The position numbers and the translations under genes were made by a program. Below the pieces are notes generated by a model. It had not been told where the DNA came from. It saw nothing but the letters and a program-made list of their open reading frames with translations, and ran no database searches. A stretch of DNA of 64,000 nt from Bifidobacterium primatium (GTDB lineage Bacteria > Actinomycetota > Actinomycetes > Actinomycetales > Bifidobacteriaceae): the NCBI RefSeq assembly GCF_002802875.1, contig NZ_PEBI01000005.1, forward strand, positions 152,969 through 216,968. The letters are read 5' to 3'. Of this stretch, positions 19,637 through 27,461 are shown piece by piece. Position 1 is the first letter of the stretch; the number at the start of each line of letters is the position of its first letter.

Positions 19637-19658
19637 AAACGTTGATATTCCAACATTT
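19637..19658. promoter_or_regulatory. Palindrome of the CGTTG-N6-CAAC type
   Basis: Arms AAACGTTG and CAACATTT around a 6-nt spacer, about 270 bp upstream of the DUF4143 ATPase. It resembles the operator-like sites near the sulfite reductase genes; no sulfur gene is adjacent here. Confidence 0.3.
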
Positions 19659-19889
19659 TTGTCGCAACGGCACCAATCCCCGTTGCGACCCCTAAATGGA
19701 CCCTTTAACTACCCTTTTCCTCAGATCACCGAGTTGCCTCAGCCAAGCGTCGGTAGATATCCGACGGCAGGTGACAGTTTCCGAAGCCTCGCACTCGGAT
19801 GCCGGAGTCCGTGCGCTGATACACGATGCACATGTCGGCGAGGATGCCCCGGAACCGGCGATGCTGAAAATGGCAGGACCGCGAAAACA

Positions 19890-20005
19890 CCCTTATTGAC
19901 GAATCGTCATAGACCCTACTGATGAATCATCGGCATTCCTATTGATGAATTTGCATGAATCCTACTGATGAAATTACATAAACCCTACTGATGAATTTGC
20001 AGAAC
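19890..20005. repeat. Five imperfect 23-24 bp tandem direct repeats
   Basis: Units begin near 19890, 19914, 19937, 19960 and 19983 and share a core close to CCCTACTGATGAATTTGCA. The regular period of about two helical turns suggests a protein-binding array (iteron-like). There are no unique spacers, so this is not a CRISPR array. Confidence 0.7.
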
Positions 20006-20052
20006 AAAACTAACAAATTCCACAAAACCGAACAACACATATGAACAACGCA

Positions 20053-20107
20053 GAAAAAGGCGGGGCGGTCGCTGCCACGGACAGTTACAGCAACGGCCGT
20101 CCCGCCG
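20053..20107 (-). terminator. Terminator after urtE
   Basis: A GC-rich imperfect stem (GGCGGGGCGG pairing with CCGTCCCGCC), followed on the minus strand by TTTTT. It closes the urt operon. Confidence 0.65.
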
Positions 20108-20271
20108 GAACAAACCTTCCCCGACGGGCTTCGATGCCGGCGTCGAGGAAGGAGTATTGAGAGGCGCCGCACAAGATGCAGCGCATCACACGGGTCCGAG
20201 GGCATCATGCGGGACGAACAGACCGTATGAACAGACCGTATGACACACGCATCCCGCAAGCCATGCAACGC

Positions 20272-20973
20272 CTACACGCGCATGGCTTCCTTTGCGGTCT
20301 CGACCTGGTCGGCGCCGCCCTTGCCGGAGGCGATGAACCGACCGGATGCGAGCACATGGTACGTGTCGCAGCGTTCGACGGCGAACTGCACCTTCTGTTC
20401 GACCAGCACGACGCCGATGCCGCGGTCCTCGACCATCGAACGGATCGAACGCTGGATGTCGGCCACGATGTTCGGCTGGATGCCTTCGGTCGGCTCGTCG
20501 AGAATCATGAGCTTCGGCCGCGTGATCAACGCCCTCGCGATCGAAAGCTGCTGCCGCTGGCCTCCGGACAGCAGACCGGCACGTCGACCGGCGAACTCCT
20601 TCAGCACGGGGAACGCCTCCACGGCCTCGTCATAGCGGGCCTGCGCCTCGGAACCATAGCGGTCGGCGACCACGTGCAGGTTCTCGTCGACGGTCATGGT
20701 GCCGAACGACTGCTGTCCCTGCGGCACGAACGCCATGCCCGCGCGGATGCGCTGGTTCGGCGCCGCCTTGGTCACGTCCTTGCCGTCGAATTTCACCGTG
20801 CCGCCGGTGGTGGGCAGCAGGCCGAGAATCGCCTTGAGCAGCGAGGTCTTGCCGGCGCCGTTGTTGCCGATGATGCTGACCCATTTGCCTTCGGGCACGT
20901 CGAAGCTGATGTCGTTGACCACGGTCACCTTGCCGTAGCCGGTGCTCAGCCCATTCACTTCCAACATTGCCAT
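20272..20973 (-). CDS. urtE: Urea ABC transporter ATPase UrtE
   Basis: Second ATPase of the UrtABCDE urea importer (LivF-like), 233 residues. Walker A is GNNGAGKTS, the signature LSGGQRQQLS and Walker B LMILDEPTEGIQP. The last two motifs are typical of the urea and branched-chain amino acid class. Its ATG overlaps the urtD stop (TAATG). Assigned to urea, not amino acids, because of UrtA and the neighbouring urease genes. Confidence 0.92.
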   Translation of the reverse strand: MAMLEVNGLSTGYGKVTVVNDISFDVPEGKWVSIIGNNGAGKTSLLKAILGLLPTTGGTVKFDGKDVTKAAPNQRIRAGMAFVPQGQQSFGTMTVDENLHVVADRYGSEAQARYDEAVEAFPVLKEFAGRRAGLLSGGQRQQLSIARALITRPKLMILDEPTEGIQPNIVADIQRSIRSMVEDRGIGVVLVEQKVQFAVERCDTYHVLASGRFIASGKGGADQVETAKEAMRV

Positions 20974-21953
20974 TAGTTTTCGCCTCCGCCCAGGTAAATA
21001 CTTACGACTTCGTCGTTATTCTGAATTTCTTCAACCGAACCCTCGGCGAGGATCTCGCCCTGGTTGAGCACGGTGACGGAGTCGGCGAACTTGCGCATGA
21101 ATTCCATGTCGTGTTCGACGATGATGACCGTGCGGTTGCGGCTGCATCGCTTGAGCAGCTCGCCGGTCTGCTGCCTCTCCTCCGGCGTCATGCCGGCGAC
21201 GGGTTCGTCGAGCAGCAGCAGATGGGCGTCCTGCACGAGCAGCATGCCGATCTCGAGCCATTGCTTCTTGCCGTGCGGCAGGATGCCGGCCGGCTTGTAG
21301 GCGTCGGCGGTCAGGCCGGTGACGTCCATCATGTACTGGATGTTCTGCGAGACGCCCCTGACCGGTCGGAACAGGTCGCGCGTCTTCTTGCGGAAGCCTT
21401 CGGCCAGCTGCAGGTTCTCCAGCACCGACAGCTCCTCCACGACCGACGCGGTCTGGAAGGTGCGTCCGACGCCGAGTTTGACGATGTCGTTGGGCTTCCT
21501 GCCGAGCAGCTGCTCGCCGCGGAATTTGGCGGAGCCGGTCGCCGGCGTCAGGCCGGTGATCGCGTCGATGATGGTGGTCTTGCCGGCGCCGTTCGGGCCG
21601 ATGAGGAATCGCAGATCGCCATGCTGCACCGTAAGGTTCAAGTCCTTGACGGCGACGAATCCGTCGAATTCCACGTGCAGGCCCTGGATTTCGAGATAGT
21701 CGCTCCACTGGCCGCCGCGGTCGTCGAGCACGGAGAGCTCGTCCTTCAGGTCCTGCATGCGCTTGCGTTCGGAGACGATCTCGTCCTTCATGCGGCTGAC
21801 TTCGTCTCGCATCTGCCGGGCCTCGTCGCGCAGCTGCTGCGCCTCGGCGCGAAGCTGCGCGGCATCGGAAATATCGTTCTTTTCGGCCGTGTTCTTTTCG
21901 GCCGTGTTCTTTTCGGTCACGTCGCTCACCTCTTTCCTGCTGGTCCCGCTCAT
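20973..21953 (-). CDS. urtD: Urea ABC transporter ATPase UrtD with N-terminal coiled coil
   Basis: First ATPase of the urea importer, 326 residues. The ABC domain begins near residue 85 (EIQGLHVEFDGFVAVKDL); Walker A is GPNGAGKTT and the Walker B region LLLLDEPVAGMTPEE. The first 80 or so residues are an unusual extension: a three-fold TAEKN-type repeat, then heptad-like charged sequence (RAEAQQLRDEARQMRDEVSR) predicted to be a coiled coil. UrtD proteins are normally about 250 residues. The repeats are encoded by a 15-bp tandem repeat at 21875-21919. The start overlaps urtC by 4 nt. Confidence 0.9.
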   Translation of the reverse strand: MSGTSRKEVSDVTEKNTAEKNTAEKNDISDAAQLRAEAQQLRDEARQMRDEVSRMKDEIVSERKRMQDLKDELSVLDDRGGQWSDYLEIQGLHVEFDGFVAVKDLNLTVQHGDLRFLIGPNGAGKTTIIDAITGLTPATGSAKFRGEQLLGRKPNDIVKLGVGRTFQTASVVEELSVLENLQLAEGFRKKTRDLFRPVRGVSQNIQYMMDVTGLTADAYKPAGILPHGKKQWLEIGMLLVQDAHLLLLDEPVAGMTPEERQQTGELLKRCSRNRTVIIVEHDMEFMRKFADSVTVLNQGEILAEGSVEEIQNNDEVVSIYLGGGEN

Positions 21954-23107
21954 GCTTCCACCGCCTTGGCTCCCACGACGGCACCGGCTGCGGCCACGTC
22001 ACCGGCCGTCGAGCCGGCCCCGCCACCGAATTTCTCCTTCAGCCACGGCCACAGATCCTTGGCCTGGCCGAGTCCGTATGGCGCGAACGCGATGACGAGG
22101 ATGAAGATGAGGCCTTCGATGTACGTCCAGGCGGACGGATAGGCGTCCGACAGCTGCGTTTCGGCGAAGCGGATGAGCAGCGTGCCGACGACCGGGCCGA
22201 GCAGCGTGGTTCGTCCGCCGATCACCACGCCGGCGAGCATCAGGATCGACGGCGTCACGCCGATGTCGGACGGCGAGATGATGCCGACGACGGGCACGAA
22301 CATCGCGCCGCCGATGCCGGCGAACATGGCCGCCAGCGAGAACGCGAACACCTTGATGGACGCGGGGTTGTAGCCGAGGAACTTCATGCGGTTCTCCTGG
22401 TCGCGCACGCCGATGATGAGCTCGCCCATGAACGACTTGCGGATCCAGCGCACGATAAGCACCATGGCCAGCACGAGGAACGCGCAGATGTAGTAGATCA
22501 TCTGCTTGTTGGCCGGGTCGGTGAGGTCGTAGCCGAAGAATCCGGAGAAATCACTGAGGCCGTTGGCGCCGCCGGTGGTCTTGGACTGTCCGACGAGCAG
22601 CACGGAGAACGCCGCGACCAACGCCTGCGAAAGGATCGCGAAGTAGGCGCCGCGCACGCCGCGTCCGAACACGAGGATGCCGAGCACGGCGGCGATCGCG
22701 CCGGGAACGACGGCCACGCCGATCACGGCGACGACGGGATTGCGGAACAGGTCCCAGAATCCCGGCAGGTCGGTGATGCCGTACTGCGCCATGAAGTCGG
22801 GCACCTGGCCGGGACCGAGCTCCTCGAGTTTCAGATGAATGGCCATGACATATGCGCCGAGGCCAAAGAACAGGCCCTGTCCCAGCGTCAGCATGCCGCC
22901 CTGGCCCCAGGCCAGTCCGATGCCGACGGCCACCATCGCATAGCACAGATACTTCGACAGCAGACCGAGGCTGTAGCCGCTCAATACGGCCGGCATGAGG
23001 AAAATCAACGCCACGGTGACGACGATGCCCACCCATACACGATATTTTTCGAATACGGCGCCGGCCGACTTGTCGCTGCCGATGCCCTGAACGATGCCGT
23101 TGCTCAT
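21950..23107 (-). CDS. urtC: Urea ABC transporter permease UrtC
   Basis: LivM-type membrane permease, 385 residues. Hydrophobic segments span residues 30-340, with GLAWGQGGMLTLGQGLFFGLGAY near the start of the core and GGRTTLLGPVVGTLLI late, both typical of UrtC. A flexible Ala/Gly-rich tail follows the last helix. It is 15 nt downstream of urtB and overlaps urtD by 4 nt. Confidence 0.92.
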   Translation of the reverse strand: MSNGIVQGIGSDKSAGAVFEKYRVWVGIVVTVALIFLMPAVLSGYSLGLLSKYLCYAMVAVGIGLAWGQGGMLTLGQGLFFGLGAYVMAIHLKLEELGPGQVPDFMAQYGITDLPGFWDLFRNPVVAVIGVAVVPGAIAAVLGILVFGRGVRGAYFAILSQALVAAFSVLLVGQSKTTGGANGLSDFSGFFGYDLTDPANKQMIYYICAFLVLAMVLIVRWIRKSFMGELIIGVRDQENRMKFLGYNPASIKVFAFSLAAMFAGIGGAMFVPVVGIISPSDIGVTPSILMLAGVVIGGRTTLLGPVVGTLLIRFAETQLSDAYPSAWTYIEGLIFILVIAFAPYGLGQAKDLWPWLKEKFGGGAGSTAGDVAAAGAVVGAKAVEA

Positions 23108-23122
23108 TGCAATCCCCTTCCC

Positions 23123-24007
23123 TTACGCCAGATTCCTGGAACGGATGGCCACAAGGCCCTGCGGGCGGAACTGCAGGAAGATGACCACGATGAGGAACAC
23201 CGACATCTGCGCGATGGACGACGACGTGGGCAGTTCGACGGCCGACTGGCACAGGCCGAGCACGAACGACGCGATCACGGCGCCCTTGAGCTGGCCGACG
23301 CCGCCGGCGACGACCACGAGGAACGCCTGCACGATGAACGAGGTTCCGAAGTTGTAGCTGATGGAGTTCAGCAGGCTCAGGGCCACGCCGGCCACGCCGG
23401 CGATGCCCGAGCCGATGAAGAACGTCACATGGTCGACGGCCTTGGTGGAGATGCCCGAGACCTCGGCGAGGTCGCGGTTCTCGGAGGTCGCGCGAATCTG
23501 GCGGCCCAGCGGCGTGAGCTTCAGCACCGCGTACAGCGCGGCCACGCATACGATCGCCAGAATGAAGATGAACAGTCGTGCGGCCGGGAAGCTGTAGCCG
23601 AAGATGGTCACCGGCTTGGTCAGCGCCTCGGGGGCCTGCGCGTACACGCCGGTCGAGCCGAAGATGTCACGCGCGATCTGCTGCAATACCAGCGAGACGC
23701 CGAACGTCACGAGCAGCGTATCCAACGGCCTGGTGCGCATGCGTTCGAGCAGCAGCACGTCGAGCAGCAGGCCCAGCAGGCCGGCCACCACGAATCCGAC
23801 GACCAGTGCGAGCGCCAGCGACGCCGCGTTGCCGCCGATGAGCGAGCTCATCACATAGGCCGTGTAGGCGCCGGCCATCATGAACTCGCCGTGGGCGTTG
23901 TTGATGACGCCCATCTGGCCGAAGGTCAGCGACAAGCCGAGCGCGGCCAGCAGCAGAATCGATCCGTTCGACAATCCCGCGACTATCTGCGGAAACAACA
24001 TATTCAT
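23123..24007 (-). CDS. urtB: Urea ABC transporter permease UrtB
   Basis: LivH-type membrane permease, 294 residues. Characteristic segments are GLSLTFGQMGVINNAHGEFMM near residue 30, then LDTLLVTFGVSLVLQQIARD and GSGIAGVAGVALSLLNSISY. The start at ATG 24007 has AAGGAGAGG upstream; an in-frame start at 24091 would overlap urtA and adds an Arg/Pro-rich non-membrane leader, so it was rejected. It lies 25 nt after urtA. Confidence 0.93.
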   Translation of the reverse strand: MNMLFPQIVAGLSNGSILLLAALGLSLTFGQMGVINNAHGEFMMAGAYTAYVMSSLIGGNAASLALALVVGFVVAGLLGLLLDVLLLERMRTRPLDTLLVTFGVSLVLQQIARDIFGSTGVYAQAPEALTKPVTIFGYSFPAARLFIFILAIVCVAALYAVLKLTPLGRQIRATSENRDLAEVSGISTKAVDHVTFFIGSGIAGVAGVALSLLNSISYNFGTSFIVQAFLVVVAGGVGQLKGAVIASFVLGLCQSAVELPTSSSIAQMSVFLIVVIFLQFRPQGLVAIRSRNLA

Positions 24008-24032
24008 AGCGGTTCCTCTCCTTGGCTCCCGA

Positions 24033-25346
24033 TCACTCGCCGGACCCGTCCGAACCGGACGTGCTGGCGCTGAGGCTCTTCGCCCAGTCATAGGTCTTCA
24101 GATACGGGTCGGGCGCGATGGGCCCGTCGGACTTCCATACGGTGTGGATCAGCTTGTCGGAGCCGATCTTGCCGATATACGACGTCTTGTAGATGTGGTG
24201 GTTCTTGCCGTCGACCTTCACCTGGCCTTCGGGGGCGTCGAACGTGACGCCGTCGGCCGCGGCCTTGACCTTGTCCACGTCGAACGACCTGGCCTTCTCG
24301 ACCATCTTCTTCCACAGGTACACGGACGTGTACGCGGATTCCATCGGGTCGGAGGTCGGCCGGCTTTCGCCGTACTTGGCCTTGAAGTTCTTCACGAACT
24401 CCTTGTTCTCGGGGTTGTCGAGCGTCTGATAGTAGTTCCAAGCGGTCAGCTGGTCCTTGACGTTGTCGACGCCGATCGAGGCGACCTCCTCTTCGGCGAT
24501 GGACATAGAGATGACCGGCACCTTGTCGGCGGAAAGGCCGGAGGCCTTGTATTCCTTGAAGAACGCGACGTTGGAGTCGCCGTTCAGCGTGTTCACGACG
24601 GCGTCGGCACCGGAGAACTTGAGCTTGTTGACGATGGTGGTGAAGTCTGTCGATCCCATCGGGGTGTATTCCTCGCCGACGACCTCCATGCCGTTGCCTT
24701 CGGCGTAGGCCTTGACCACGCGGTTGGCAGTCTGCGGGAACACGTAGTCGGATCCGACGAGGAACAGCTTCTTATGGCCCTGCTCCTTGAGGTAGTCGAG
24801 CGCGGGAACGATCTGCTGGTTCGGGGCGGCGCCGGAGTAGAAGATGTTCGGCGAGGATTCCATGCCCTCGTATTGCAGCGGATAGAACAGCAGCGCGTTG
24901 TCCTCCTCGAAGACCGGCAGCATGGCCTTGCGCGAGCTGGACGTCCAGCCGCCGAACACGGCGGCGACGCACTGCTTCTCGATGAGCGTGCGGGCCTTTT
25001 CGGCGAACGTGGCGGGTTCGGACTTGCCGTCCTGCTGTTCGATCTGGATCTGCTTGCCGAGCACGCCGCCGTCCGCGTTGATCTCGTCGACGGCCATGTG
25101 CAGCGAATCGCTGACAGTCTTTTCGGAGATGGCCATCGTTCCGGAAAGCGAGTTCACGAAGCCGACCTTGATGGTGTTGCCCGACGTATCCACGCATGAC
25201 GTGGCCGAGGCGTTCGACGCCGAGTTCTTGTCGAGGGCCTCTTTCTCGGCGACGGTGCGTCCCCATCCGCAGCCGCTGAGGCCCATGATCGCGGCGACCG
25301 CGAGGGCCGCCGCTCCGGCACGCAACGCTAGTGATGTTCTGCCCAT
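24033..25346 (-). CDS. urtA: Urea ABC transporter substrate-binding lipoprotein UrtA
   Basis: Extracellular urea receptor anchored as a lipoprotein; 437 residues. The signal peptide ends in the lipobox LSGC near residue 26. UrtA-specific stretches are present: GGWTSSSRKAMLPVFE, LLFYPLQYEGMESSPN and FYSGAAPNQQ. First gene of urtA-B-C-D-E on the minus strand. Upstream are a strong hairpin (25392-25419) and three copies of TCCATATATA (25561-25608) that may be regulatory. Expected to act with urease for nitrogen supply. Confidence 0.95.
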   Translation of the reverse strand: MGRTSLALRAGAAALAVAAIMGLSGCGWGRTVAEKEALDKNSASNASATSCVDTSGNTIKVGFVNSLSGTMAISEKTVSDSLHMAVDEINADGGVLGKQIQIEQQDGKSEPATFAEKARTLIEKQCVAAVFGGWTSSSRKAMLPVFEEDNALLFYPLQYEGMESSPNIFYSGAAPNQQIVPALDYLKEQGHKKLFLVGSDYVFPQTANRVVKAYAEGNGMEVVGEEYTPMGSTDFTTIVNKLKFSGADAVVNTLNGDSNVAFFKEYKASGLSADKVPVISMSIAEEEVASIGVDNVKDQLTAWNYYQTLDNPENKEFVKNFKAKYGESRPTSDPMESAYTSVYLWKKMVEKARSFDVDKVKAAADGVTFDAPEGQVKVDGKNHHIYKTSYIGKIGSDKLIHTVWKSDGPIAPDPYLKTYDWAKSLSASTSGSDGSGE

Positions 25347-25391
25347 GCGTTCCTCTCCCCTTTACCCTATGAATGCAACAGGGAACAGCAT

Positions 25392-25419
25392 GGCAACGTT
25401 CGGCATCGAACGTGTTGCC
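25392..25419 (-). promoter_or_regulatory. Inverted repeat in the urtA leader
   Basis: GGCAACGTTCG at 25392-25402 and CGAACGTGTTGCC at 25407-25419 form a hairpin with a 2-nt bulge, 46-73 bp upstream of the urtA start. It could be an operator or a leader hairpin. Confidence 0.4.
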
Positions 25420-25560
25420 CGATTATTTCGATTCCGTCTCGAAGATGACGGGCAGGTTACAGAGGAGCGGCGCATCCGCCGGATGACGCGGCTTCTTCGG
25501 CGGAGGGCACGGGACTTTCGCGGGCCCGAACGTGACGAATCGCACAACGCCCCACATAGC

Positions 25561-25608
25561 TCCATATATATGGATATGTGACGTCCATATATACGCAATC
25601 CATATATA
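25561..25608. promoter_or_regulatory. Triplicate TCCATATATA motif upstream of urtA
   Basis: Copies at 25561-25570, 25584-25593 and 25599-25608; the first is part of the 14-bp perfect palindrome TCCATATATATGGA. The AT-rich array stands out from the GC-rich surroundings. It lies about 215-260 bp upstream of urtA, next to the cystine symporter terminator. The 25347-25675 spacer holds no gene. Confidence 0.4.
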
Positions 25609-25609
25609 C

Positions 25610-25654
25610 GCAAAACGTCCCGCCGGACCGTCGGGTCCGAACGGGACGTTTTGC
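25610..25654 (-). terminator. Terminator after the cystine symporter gene
   Basis: Perfect 13-bp arms GCAAAACGTCCCG and CGGGACGTTTTGC with an inner CCGGACC/GGTCC-type hairpin, directly after the symporter stop codon on the minus strand. Confidence 0.7.
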
Positions 25655-25675
25655 GTCGATGATTATCGCGGATGA

Positions 25676-27220
25676 TTATTCGGCGTTTTTGGACGAGCCG
25701 GCCCTGGACGGCAGACGCACGCCGCACAGGTCCTCGCCCTGGCCGGCGAGCACCGCGCCCGGCGTGAGTTCGAGCGGATTCGACGACGTGGACGCGAACA
25801 CGTTCGCGGCGGACGTGGATGCGGTGAATACGTTCGCGGATTCGGCACCGGCGCCAAGCGCGGTGGCACCTCGGGAGGCCTCGATCGCATCCTCCTCGGT
25901 CTCCACGAACTCCTTGCGCTGGTAATAGAGGTCCTCGTCCAGCTGCTTCTCGCTTGCCGCCACGACCACGGCCGTGTTGGCGGCGCCGGCCACGTTGAGC
26001 GCGGTACGGCCCATGTCCACGATCTGCGAGATGGGCTGCGTGATGGCGATGAACGGCACCGGAAGGCCGGCTGCGGCGAACAGCGAGGTGGCGGTGATGG
26101 TGGCGGTGCCGGGAACGCCCACCGTGCCGATGGACACGAGCAGCGCCAGCACCACGAGGAAGCCGTACTGCGCGGGCGAGTAATCCAGGCCCTGCGCGTT
26201 CACGGCGAACACGGCGAGCAGCACGGGCCACACGCCGGCGCAGCCGGGCATGCCGAGGTTGGCGCCGATGCCGGCCACGAACGACGCGATGTCGCCGGGC
26301 ACGCCCGCACTGCGCAGCTGGCGCACGGTCACCGGAATCGTGCCGATGCTGCTTTCGGAGGTGAACGCCACCACGCCGGCGGTCCAGAACGTCCTGAAGA
26401 AGTACACCGGGTTGAGCCGGGTCACACCGGCCAGCACCAGCGGCTGCACCACGAACAGCTGCAGCACCATGGCGATGTACGCCACCAGCAGCACCACGAG
26501 CAACGGCAGCAGGGCCGCCACGTCGCTGCCGCTCACGGCCGCTGCGATGAGCGAGAGCACGGCATAGGGCGTGAAGCCGACCACGATCTGCGTGGCACGC
26601 GAGAGCACCACGTTGCCGGCGTCGATGAACGCCTTGAACGGCACGATGGCGGCACGCGCCTTGTCGGTGGCGCCGGCGGCGTTATAGGCCACGGCCACCA
26701 GGATGGCGAAGATCACCACGGGCACCACCTGGTTCTCGGACCAGTTCGCGGCCAGGTTCGTGGGGAACAGGTTCACGATGGTGTCGAGCACGGCCGGCAC
26801 CTCGCGCTGCTGGTAATCGGTGGGCAGCGTGTACTGGAATCCCTTGCCGATGCCGAACGCGAGCGACAGGGCGAGCGTGATCGCCGCCGCCGTGAACGTG
26901 TTGAGCAGCAGCAGGAACACGGTCTTGATGCCGATGTTCTTCAGGCGGATGGATTCCCCGAGGTTGGTGATGCTGGCAATGATGCTGAACAGCAGCAGCG
27001 GCACCACGATGGCGGAGATCACGTTGGACCACACGGTGCCGAACGCCGCCACGTAGTCGGTGTGCCCCTTGAACGCCACGCCCATGCCGATGCCCAGCAC
27101 GGTGGCGAGCAGCACGCGTGCGGTGAATCCGGCCTTCTTCTTCACGCTCAGCAGTCCGAGTCCCGCGAACAGGACGACGGTGACGCCGAGCGCCACCCAG
27201 TTGAGTGCGATGTCTGACAT
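25676..27220 (-). CDS. tcyP: TcyP-like L-cystine/dicarboxylate:cation symporter
   Basis: DAACS-family secondary transporter, 514 residues with 8-10 membrane segments. It resembles Bacillus TcyP in several places: FTPYAVLSLIAAAVSGSD, FTSESSIGTIPVTVR (the re-entrant loop), LGMPGCAGVWPVLLA and DMGRTALNVAG. Cystine is therefore the likely substrate, which fits the sulfur genes downstream. The last 75 or so residues form a low-complexity Ala/Ser tail (NVFTASTSAANVFASTSS) not seen in TcyP. A weak copy of the operator-like motif lies at 27255-27272, just upstream. Confidence 0.8.
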   Translation of the reverse strand: MSDIALNWVALGVTVVLFAGLGLLSVKKKAGFTARVLLATVLGIGMGVAFKGHTDYVAAFGTVWSNVISAIVVPLLLFSIIASITNLGESIRLKNIGIKTVFLLLLNTFTAAAITLALSLAFGIGKGFQYTLPTDYQQREVPAVLDTIVNLFPTNLAANWSENQVVPVVIFAILVAVAYNAAGATDKARAAIVPFKAFIDAGNVVLSRATQIVVGFTPYAVLSLIAAAVSGSDVAALLPLLVVLLVAYIAMVLQLFVVQPLVLAGVTRLNPVYFFRTFWTAGVVAFTSESSIGTIPVTVRQLRSAGVPGDIASFVAGIGANLGMPGCAGVWPVLLAVFAVNAQGLDYSPAQYGFLVVLALLVSIGTVGVPGTATITATSLFAAAGLPVPFIAITQPISQIVDMGRTALNVAGAANTAVVVAASEKQLDEDLYYQRKEFVETEEDAIEASRGATALGAGAESANVFTASTSAANVFASTSSNPLELTPGAVLAGQGEDLCGVRLPSRAGSSKNAE

Positions 27221-27340
27221 TGCCTCGATATTCCCCTCAATATATTCTGCGAAAAATTACAATTCAGCGATTCGGACAAAATACCATATCGTCTCCCGAT
27301 ATCGCCGCCGGCTATAAACCGTCCATCTTGCGAGGTACTG

Positions 27341-27354
27341 TTAGAACGTTCAAA
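27341..27354. promoter_or_regulatory. Possible LacI-type operator upstream of the alpha-glucosidase gene
   Basis: TTAGAACGTTCAAA contains the central-CG palindrome GAACGTTC, a form common for LacI-family sugar regulators. It is 108 bp upstream of the glucosidase start. Confidence 0.35.
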
Positions 27355-27461
27355 TCGACATGACGAATATGCGTTCCATTATCGCGACCAACACTTGCGA
27401 CACCGACGTCAGTATTGGATTGCGCGACGAACACACGAATCGATGATGAAAGGGGACGTCA

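Larger units (their letters stand above)
19367..20271. other. 905-bp intergenic region with several repeats, no convincing gene
   Basis: Between the DUF4143 ATPase start and the urtE end. It holds a two-copy AT-rich direct repeat near 19577-19615 (TTTTATATCTTTT), a palindrome at 19637-19658, a 10-bp stem-loop at 19661-19689 (GTCGCAACGG arm), five tandem units at 19890-20005 and the urtE terminator at 20053-20107. Short open frames here look fortuitous. Confidence 0.6.

Noticed and set aside
19659..19922. Short open frames in the 19.4-20.3 kb spacer as genes
   Set aside because: No ribosome sites, low-complexity translations and overlap with repeats and hairpins.
19890..20005. Possible CRISPR array
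   Set aside because: Units are contiguous, imperfect and lack unique spacers; no cas genes are present.
20272..25346. Branched-chain amino acid (Liv) transporter
   Set aside because: The binding protein carries UrtA-specific stretches and the locus is next to urease.
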